A stretch of DNA of 64,000 nt from Leptidea sinapis. Taxonomy: Eukaryota; Arthropoda; Insecta; Lepidoptera; Pieridae. Shown piece by piece: positions 57,301 through 64,000 of this stretch. Within the stretch, counting starts at the first letter, position 1. The number at the start of each line of letters is the position of its first letter. Under the pieces are notes generated by a model, which saw only the letters and a program-made list of their open reading frames with translations, was not told the origin of the DNA and did no database searches. The stretch lies in assembly GCF_905404315.1 (NCBI RefSeq), contig NC_066286.1, forward strand, positions 627,501-691,500, written 5' to 3'. A program made the translations under genes and the position numbers.

Positions 57301-57540
57301 TACTTTAAGGAAGGTATTCGCGCTTTTTTGGAAGGTACCCATGTCGTATCGTCCTGGAAACACCGCACAAGGAAGCTCATTCCACAGTTTTGTAGTACGT
57401 GGAAGATAGCTACTTTAAAAGCGCGCAGTGGAGTACCGCCACACATCCAGATGGTAGGGATGATATCTTAATTTATGGTGGTTCGTGTGAAGGTCTGCTC
57501 TTTGGAACACTCCCCGTGATAAATTAATCTCAACAATAGC
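57300..57540 (-). pseudogene. Jockey-type LINE C-terminal fragment
   Basis: Same end region as 54700-54920: the CATGTCGTATCGTCCTGGAA block and the HKLGYHPHHLDVW-like HKLRYHPYHLDVWRYSTARF (57415-57500). Short, with frame breaks. Confidence 0.7.
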
Positions 57541-58140
57541 ACACAATAGGTACGGATTGAAACGGATAAAAAGCGTGGTGAGTTCTGCGTGTGACTCCGC
57601 CGAAGGCCACAACGCGACTGAACACAACGTGTTGACTAGTTCTGTCATCAGTTATGAACGTCACTTTTGAACTGAACCTCACTGTCAAACGATATGACAC
57701 ATGTTTTATCGTGTGGTTTTGAACACAGACCTCACTCAAACGCCATTTCTTTAAATAACGACATCTAACGGCGACTGTTTCTATTATGGGGCTATCGATA
57801 AAATGCTGCCTGACACACATATATATATCGAGCACAAGTTTTTAAAACTTAAAACATATAATGATGGGTGCATTAAAGGATAATATAAATATACCCCATT
57901 GAGCCCCATAAACACCATATATACCTTACAAACTTGTTCTGACCCTCTCTAACATAAGACAATATGTAGTTTGCCTGCTAGACCGTATTGCCTACTAATT
58001 GACTTCTTACTAGCGCATTGTGCAAGGCAACGACAGCCTTCATATTAGTAAAACCGCGAACCGTACGAAGTATAAAGCCTACATTTCGATATGCTCTTTA
58101 AAGCATTAATTATTAATATGAGAACGAAACGTTAGCTCAC
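57541..58140. other. No gene recognised
   Basis: No family match or repeat partner noticed. Confidence 0.35.
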
Positions 58141-58149
58141 AGTCAGTCA

Positions 58150-58570
58150 GTCTGGCATTCAAGATGGCGCAATAATCAGTTGTGTAAGACCATATGCTAA
58201 GGCGAAGTCGTGAACAGATTTCCCTGCATGATCGGTGGTACGTGAGCTTAGCCATTCGGCGTGGTGGCGTTAAAAATCGCCAACAAATACGATCTCTGCA
58301 GTTGGATGTGCTCGAGGAGCCGGTCAGTCTCTGCGTTACCGCTATGGGACCTATACAGGCAAGCGAAGATTCGCGGAGGGTCGTCGCACTCTACACGCAG
58401 CCAGATGATGGATAGGTTCTGTCCTTCAAGAACACGCAGGCATGGAGAACAGACATCCTAACTGACGTAAAAGCTTACGCTAACCCGTGGTATAAAGGAG
58501 TGTTCAGGATTATACCTCGGGTACGAGAGGTCATCCACTATTAGGTACAGGTCCTAATTGTGGTAGCCTG
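58150..58570 (-). pseudogene. LINE endonuclease fragment
   Basis: Related to 12600-13265 and 4620-4955. The minus strand contains GDFNAHH-like LAIFNATTPNG, then SRTTDHAGK- and VHDFALA-like sequence (58185-58250), with the N-terminal side (RGIILNTPLYHGLA) at 58480-58540. Several frameshifts. Confidence 0.65.
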
Positions 58571-58630
58571 GTGCCTGGTACCCTCCAGGAGTAGTATATT
58601 TTATTCCGTGCTAACATCTGTATCTGATTC

Positions 58631-59091
58631 TTTTTTTATGCCAATACGTAACGAGACGTTCAACTGATGGTAATTGATACACCCTGCTCTACATTGCAAT
58701 CCCACTCAGGATTCTTGAAAAACCAAAAAACTCTGAGCGGCACTACAATTACAGTCGTCACCTTGAGACATAAGATGTTAAGTCTTATTTGCCCCGTAAT
58801 TTCTCTAGCTACGGCGCCCTTCAGACCGAAACACAATAATGCTTACACATTACTGCTTCACGGCAGAAATAGGCGCCGTTGTGGCAACCATATTTTAGCC
58901 GGCATCGTGTGCAAAGGACCCTCCCACTGGTAAAACTGGTAGTTAGGCCTCCAGATAACCCACAGACCTAACGTAACACACTAGCAAAGCCGCTATATCA
59001 CGCCTGTTTTAAGTGGGAGAGTGGTATTTCTCCAGGCGTGCCGGCCTACTTCCGTTGTGTCCTTCAGGACCCAGCATGGCACTACCACTCA
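58631..59091 (+). repeat. Dispersed repeat family, longest copy
   Basis: From ACGTTCAACTGATGGTAATT (58654) through CTGAGCGGCACTACAATTAC and ACGGCGCCCTTCAGACCGAA to CCCTCCCACTGG (58919-58930). It continues with a GCCGCTATATCACGCCTGTT block (58989-59008) to CCAGCATGGCACTACCACTC. Non-coding; a shorter copy lies at 59606-59906 and minus-oriented parts at 49125-49250 and 49470-49735. Probably the 3' tail of a lepidopteran LINE. Confidence 0.65.
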
Positions 59092-59129
59092 AAAAAAATT
59101 AACAAGTAACTAGCGTATTTTAATTAAAT

Positions 59130-59545
59130 AAATAATTGGAATACACGGCACGGCACGGCATTTTCCAGGTACTACCCGCCGCGATGGCAAGCGTCCTGAT
59201 GGAATGACGCTGGTGCCTTGGGCCCAGGGAAAGGCGCCTGTGTGGGACGTGACTTGCGTCGACACTCTGGCTCCTTCTTTTGTCCAAGTTAAGTCAGTTG
59301 GTGCTGGGGCTGCCGCTTCGATTGCCGAAGACGGCAAGCGTCGCATATATGTTGGTCTGTCAGTGAGTCATACATCTTTGTGTCGTTTGGTGTCGAGACA
59401 CATGGCCCGTGGTGCCCAGAGGCGCGGAGAATGTTCAAAATACTGTCTTCGCACCTCAATAAGGCTATTAGAAACCCAAGCGCTGGCAGCTATCTCGTTC
59501 AACGGATAACGTGCCAGTATTCTTGGTACGCTTCCACGTTATGAT
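59130..59545 (+). pseudogene. Retroelement C-terminal RPDG domain fragment
   Basis: Reads RRDGKRPDGMTLVPWAQGKA, VWDVTCVDTLAPSFVQVKSV and GAGAAASIAEDGKRR, then after a frameshift SYIFVSFGVETHGPW and NPSAGSYLVQRIT. I recognise this order (RPDG, PW, WD.T..DT, GPW, QRIS) from the end of many invertebrate RT-like proteins. The PD and D spacing could be a PD-(D/E)XK nuclease core, but that is inference. Upstream RT is absent. Confidence 0.55.
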
Positions 59546-59605
59546 AGTTTTAATTACATGTAGTCATAGTATTGTAAATATAGTCATAAAACTTGTTTTT
59601 TTTAT

Positions 59606-59906
59606 TTTTTTTATGAAAATAAGAGACGAGACGAGCGGCACGTTCAGCTGATGGTAATTGATACGCCCTGCCCATTACAGTGCAGTGCCACTAAGGATTC
59701 TTGAAAAACCCAAAAATTCTGAGCGGCACTACAACTGCGCTCGTCACCTTGACACGTAAGATGTTAAGTCTCATTTGCCCAGTAATTTCACTAGATACGG
59801 CGCCCTTCATACCGAAACACATTACTCCTTCACGGCAGAAATAGGCGCCGTTGTGGTACCCACAATCTAGCCAGCATCCTGTGAAAAGGAGCCTCCCACT
59901 GAATAA
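59606..59906 (+). repeat. Dispersed repeat family, copy
   Basis: Second plus copy: ACGTTCAGCTGATGGTAATT (59640-59659) to CCTCCCACTG (59892-59901). Confidence 0.7.
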
Positions 59907-59934
59907 TATTTGACAATAATGTTTAAATGCCTCA

Positions 59935-59944
59935 TTTATTTATT
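59935..59944 (-). terminator. Poly(A) signals of the Kazal paralogue
   Basis: Overlapping AATAAATAAA on the minus strand, about 110 bases past the stop codon. Confidence 0.5.
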
Positions 59945-60052
59945 GGAATTAATAGTTTTGAATTTAATTAGAATATAACATGGTCATCCGTGTCAATATG
60001 TCTAACTTAAAGTGTCTGACTTATTTGCTTCATGATGAATTCTCCTTGCTGT

Positions 60053-63000
60053 TTACTGCTTCTCAGTAGTAGTAGTAGTAGAATTATGATTGTTATCAGG
60101 CAAACCAGGAGGGCGATGATGATTATCGCAGAATCCTCGGTGAAAAAATTCTCTACCGCGACATTTCATGCTAAAACATAATAAATAATTAATATTCACA
60201 AAATTAATATTTAGCCTGTCGAGTTTAAGTTAACGAACAAATTTTTACTAGTTATTAAAATGTCCGCATGTTTGTGTTAATGTTAATTAATTACAATGTT
60301 AAGAATAAGTTACCGGCACAATCCTTAAAGGACAATTATTTTTATTCGAATCATAGTTATAATGACAATATATCTTCAGAACGGTAGACGGGTAATTAAC
60401 AAAATGTAAATTAATACGCAACAACACAAGCGTTATAAGTATTAGCGGTTCGTCGAGCTGTATGTGAACGCGCATTGACATGCATTAACGTAAAATAAAA
60501 CGTAAAAAAATAAATAAACGGAGCCAAAGGTTTGTGCAAATGGATGGACTGAATGATGATGGAGATGGACAAAATATTCTCAAGATAATTTTCAGCGCTC
60601 ATGTTTCCATTAACAAAAACGAGCTCAGTTCGCCTGTTCTTCATAATACCCACCCATACCATAACTGTTGAGCCGCTGTATGGATGAACTTCCTGAATAC
60701 ACCTGAGCCTTTCAGTATTTCCGTGCCGACGGTACACTCGCACCCTTCAAACCAGGCCTAAACCCGAATTGCGACTCATCCCCAGGATGAGTTCTATGTT
60801 CTGCGTTCTCTACACCATACATTTCGACGAGCGCGATTTCCGTGACGTATCAGTGGGCACCTAATTGGACGTCGAGCTCGTAGGCCGTACTCATGCAGTC
60901 AATTTCGCACTATTTGGGTACTTACATCAACACCATTTGAATTTTGTTGCCTCAATCTTATCTCTCGAGCGGTTTACATATATTTGTAATATCATGCATG
61001 TTGCTTAGACTTTTTTTATGTGTATATTATAGTACAATACAGTAAGCTGCATAAATCCACACATACCGTAAAAAATAATTATGCGAGCATTTTATTAGCT
61101 ATTTTATAAAAAAATATAAGAACTTTAATTAAAAAATATAAGTAATAAAAAAATCATGAAGCAGACTTCCCGGTGACAGGATCATCCAGCCACCACAAGT
61201 AGCACCCGTTCACGAGCGTAATTTTCTTGCGCATTGAGGCATACCAACTTTATCGAAAGGGTGGTATTTGTTTGATTTTCAATAAGTAATATCATATCCT
61301 ATTTTGAAAAAAAAAAAAAAGAATTTGAATTTGAGGAAGACGTGCACCAAAAAACACAAGGTTTCAATCAAGATTGCTGTAGAAGAAGACAGGCGGATGA
61401 CTCTTCACTCATATTCAAAGTGAAAAAGAGCCAAATGTACAATTAATGCTCTATCTGACATCGTGCACTGGTTTAATGCCAATAACTTATTGCCAAGATG
61501 TCAAAAATGTAGATGCGAATATTTTATTAAACGGAGAGAGAGGTGGTAAATCTGGTGGAATCTGCTATACTTCTTGGCATTGCTCTTGATACCAAATTGC
61601 AATGGGGTGCCGATATTGAATGATTATATTTTATTAATAGGCTCAGTTCTGCACTATATGCAGTAAAAAAAGTAGACAGTTTACTGACATAGATACGGCA
61701 TGACTAGCATACTTAAGTAATTTTCATAGAATTATGTCCTATGGTAGTTATATTATTGGGGGGCAGTGCAGCCAATATTAATACCGTCTTAATGCTGCAG
61801 AAGTGGTCTATTTTGAATGGGTTGTAGCTTTTTGTGTAATAAGTGATTTTGAAACCTATTTTGAACATAAGTAGTCAATTTTGAATGGGTTGTAGTTTTT
61901 TGTGTTATTAGTGAATTTTAATCCTATTTTGAATAAAAATATTTGAATTTTAATTTGACTACATGATTGGTGATACACCCACGCTTCCAGGACCTTTTAC
62001 GAAGGAAATACCTAAAAGGCTGTTATTCTCATTAAAAATACTAACCTTAGTATGATTATTCAAATAAAGATTATAAAATTGTATCAAGATGTACTATTTT
62101 TGTGTATAAAGGGGTCTCCTGATTATAAGTGGTCACCACCGCCTACAATCATTTGTAACAACTATTGCAATCTCAGGAGGGTTGGTTTTAAGTGGTATTA
62201 TGTTCATAATATTTTCATAAGTTTACAGCTCTTCATCAGTATGTAGATACGTATTATTAACCGACTTCAAAAACGAGGAGGTTCTCGATTCGATCGGTAT
62301 TTTTTTTATGTTTGTACACGATTCCGATTTTCGTAATTCTTCTTTAGTTCGATGAGGGTTCGATGCCATTTGGTCCCATAAAAATTTAAGATATAGACTG
62401 GCCCATTAGTTTTCATTTAATGAACATCTTTTATGAAAATTTTTGTTCATCTGGATGATGTAATTGTTTTCTGTGTACGATTTTTTTAGGAGATTTCATT
62501 CAGATTGATTATACATTATTATTATTAACTGACACTAAAAAGTAAAAAACTACTTATACTATTATTTGTATGTGCTACATATTTATCAATATATAGATAC
62601 GTATTAACTTTATCTTTACCATAAATAAGATTAATTAGAATACTTACACACATAAGTTGCGATAAGTACTTCCATCTCTGCTGCAAACAGGCTGGTATGC
62701 ACGTGGGCATATAAATTTACAGAGCCTCAGTGGTAGTGTATTTGCCCAAGGAACAATTACTAAAATCGATGTAATAACTGAAATAAAGATTTTTATATGT
62801 TATATTATATGAGTAATCATTTATCTATTATACTTATATTCCTTCATATTAATATTATTACCATATTCAATATCTTTATAAAACAAATCTTATAATTATA
62901 TTTACAATACTATGATTACATAAAATTAAAATTATTATTACGGGGAAGCGTAACAGGAATACTGGCAGCATTTTCGCGTTGGATAGCTAGGCTGATCCGT

Positions 63001-63565
63001 TGACCGAAATAGCTGCCAGCGCTTGGCTTGCCAGTAGCTCTATTGAGGCGTGAAGATTGTACTTTGTACATTCTTCGCGTCTCTGAGCCCCACGGGCCAA
63101 GAGTTTCTGACTCTTGAGACTCATTGAGAACGACATATTTGCGACACTTGCTGTCTTACGCAGCCAAAGACATTTACTTCTTTTTTTTCATTATGTAATA
63201 TATAAAAAAGTACCAAAATCATGATAAATTCATCAAAATTTATAATTATTTGAATTTCAAAGTTTCATCGGCCGTATTGTGAAATGAGAGAATATGGACT
63301 GAAAACACACATTATTATGAACACAACAACGTCTGTCGGGTCAGATAATAAAGATATGATGCGACCATTTTATAAGCATTTGAATAATTAATACGAAAAA
63401 AACAGTTCTCGACTGGCACGAGCATGACGCTTGGACCAGACAGCACATGCTCGACGATATTTATAACATTAATTTTTGTGGAAATAAAAAAACGAAAATG
63501 GTTTTAAAGATATTGCTCCAACGGCGGAAAAAAATTTAATGATACTTACATAATAATACCCTCAT
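60053..63565 (-). CDS. Diverged Kazal-type inhibitor with Thr-rich tail
   Basis: Minus strand, exons 63550-63565, 62648-62777 and 60053-60170; introns GTAAGT...TTTCAG (772 bp, phase 1) and GTAAGT...TTTTAG (2477 bp, phase 2). The product is 87 residues: signal peptide (MRVLLFITSILVIVPWANT), then one Kazal domain with Cys at 25, 29, 37, 48, 52 and 63. These are exactly the positions in the palindromic copies, with core PVCSRDGSTYRNLC. Exons 1 and 2 have the same lengths (16 and 130 nt) and phases as in those copies, so the genes are paralogues. P1 is Arg31, predicting a trypsin-like target. There is no extra Cys50. A 24-residue extension after Cys63 is His/Pro/Asn-rich and ends in TTTTT-EKQ, made by an (ACT)5 run. 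The start is set by the ATG just before the conserved donor and 104 bp after a TATA box. Confidence 0.85.
60447..60972 (-). pseudogene. Tc1 fragment in intron 2 of the paralogue
   Basis: About 99 per cent identical to 1701-2226 (offset 58746), including the Val codon at the second catalytic site (60477-60479) and the AT-rich insertion. It was therefore copied after the element was already dead. Confidence 0.85.
60980..61218. repeat. Dispersed repeat next to the Tc1 fragment
   Basis: Diverged counterpart of 2640-2790; includes GACAGGATCATCCAGCCACC and CACCCGTTCACGAGCG. Confidence 0.55.
61290..61323. repeat. A-rich stretch
   Basis: Run of A interrupted by few other bases before 61322; possibly the poly-A tail of a retroelement. 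Confidence 0.4.
61375..61850 (+). pseudogene. LINE reverse-transcriptase C-terminal relic in intron 2
   Basis: ADDSSLIFKV (YADD box region, 61381-61410), then broken frames resembling NNLLPRCQK, and DTA.LAYLSNFHRIMSYGSYI with IGGQCSQY.YRLNAAE near 61690-61800, the usual palm-to-thumb order of a LINE RT. Stops throughout. Confidence 0.6.
62105..62200 (-). repeat. Jockey-type LINE tail remnant
   Basis: AAGTGGTCACCACCGCCTAC and nearby bases resemble the tail at 54620-54680 (AAGTGATCACCGCCGCCCAC). Confidence 0.4.
62259..62640. repeat. Interspersed repeat (GACTTC family)
   Basis: Begins TTAACCGACTTCAAAAACGA at 62259 and runs to about 62640, just before exon 2 of the paralogue (on +). Confidence 0.55.
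62938..63175 (-). pseudogene. Retroelement C-terminal domain fragment in intron 1
   Basis: The minus strand includes GKPSAGSYFGQRISLAIQRE and NAASIPVTLP, the end of the same domain as 59130-59545, with its upstream part (ARGAQRREECTKY-like DNA) in another frame. Antisense to nothing else; it lies in intron 1 in the same orientation as the Kazal gene. Confidence 0.6.
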
Positions 63566-63661
63566 GGCTTATGAGCCATAGATATAACTTCTCCTCCTGA
63601 CTTGAAATACAATGAAGAAACTTCTAGATGAGTATAAGACTTATAAACCTACTTCACTAGC

Positions 63662-63669
63662 CTTATATA
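63662..63669 (-). promoter_or_regulatory. TATA box of the Kazal paralogue
   Basis: TATATAAG on the minus strand, 104 bp before the ATG (63669 to 63565), the same octamer as in the palindromic genes. Confidence 0.65.
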
Positions 63670-64000
63670 GATACCGCTTTAGTAGGTAATTATATCTTTA
63701 ATTGGTTTTTCGAAAGTCATTATTATATTTTTATATTTATCAGTAACTTATTATTATTCATTCACCTTATCGGGCCTTGAAAATACAATATTTTTTAAGT
63801 TAAAATGGTACTGATACTAAATTTAGTATAGTAAAGAATTCGTTGATTAAGTTCAACTTTTACAAAAGTGATCTATTTTTGTTGATGCCAAATTTTGGAT
63901 CTATGATCAGTAGCAGCCGAATTCACATGAGTGTATTCAGCTCGGGCATAGCTCTTGCCAGATGTATTCAAACTAGAGATATCGTAGAGAGTTGCAGGAG
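63670..64000. other. Upstream region, no gene seen
   Basis: Likely upstream regulatory DNA of the Kazal paralogue. The last 100 bases are open in one frame on + (MISSSRIHMSVFSSGIALAR...) and run off the window; no family recognised. Confidence 0.35.

Noticed and set aside
1..64000. CRISPR arrays, bacterial operons or phage genes
   Set aside because: No regularly spaced direct repeats or ribosome binding sites; the intron-containing genes and LINE/SINE content show insect nuclear DNA.

Overview
This is AT-rich nuclear DNA from an insect, most likely a moth or butterfly (Lepidoptera). There is no bacterial gene organisation. Coding signal is either in spliced mini-genes with GT-AG introns or in decayed transposons. 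The repeats are ones I associate with Lepidoptera: small Helitrons ending in a hairpin plus CTAG, a tRNA-derived SINE with an (ATT)n tail, repeats ending in an AACCGACTTCAAAAAGGAGG-type block, and Jockey-like LINEs.

Layout. Positions 1-43809 form one giant, nearly perfect palindrome: a left arm 1-21641, a 526-bp spacer 21642-22167 and a right arm 22168-43809. The mirror rule is p -> 43809-p (43810-p for left-arm positions before about 8793, because of a 1-bp indel). Inside each arm a ~6.12-kb block is tandemly repeated: unit 1 ~7175-13270, unit 2 ~13271-19389, and truncated unit 3 ~19390-21641. Each complete unit carries one spliced gene for a secreted, single-domain Kazal-type serine protease inhibitor, so the palindrome holds four intact copies encoding the same 63-residue protein: two on + (10806-12184 and 16853-18303) and two on - (25506-26956 and 31625-33003). 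The rest of the arms is transposon debris: two dead Tc1-type elements, a Lep1-like Helitron, and LINE endonuclease, reverse transcriptase and RNase H fragments.

Positions 43810-60000 are single-copy flank made almost entirely of nested transposons: a candidate TIR DNA transposon with a LINE and a Helitron inside it, foldback/MITE elements, a SINE with clear target-site duplications, and a LINE inserted in another LINE. At 60053-63565 on the minus strand lies a fifth Kazal gene, a diverged paralogue of the palindromic copies. It has the same exon sizes for exons 1 and 2 (16 and 130 nt), the same intron phases, the same six cysteine positions and the same TATA-to-ATG distance. It differs in a predicted P1 arginine (Ser in the amplified copies), no extra cysteine, and a Thr-rich C-terminal extension. 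Its introns hold LINE and Tc1 pieces.

Taken together, the window is a Kazal inhibitor locus in which one gene was first tandemly duplicated and then copied by a large inverted duplication, raising its copy number to at least four. The main caution is that the left arm runs to the first base of the window, so its outer end is not visible and an assembly artefact cannot be excluded from sequence alone. Coordinates of decayed transposons are approximate; exon coordinates of the Kazal genes are exact as predicted from splice signals.
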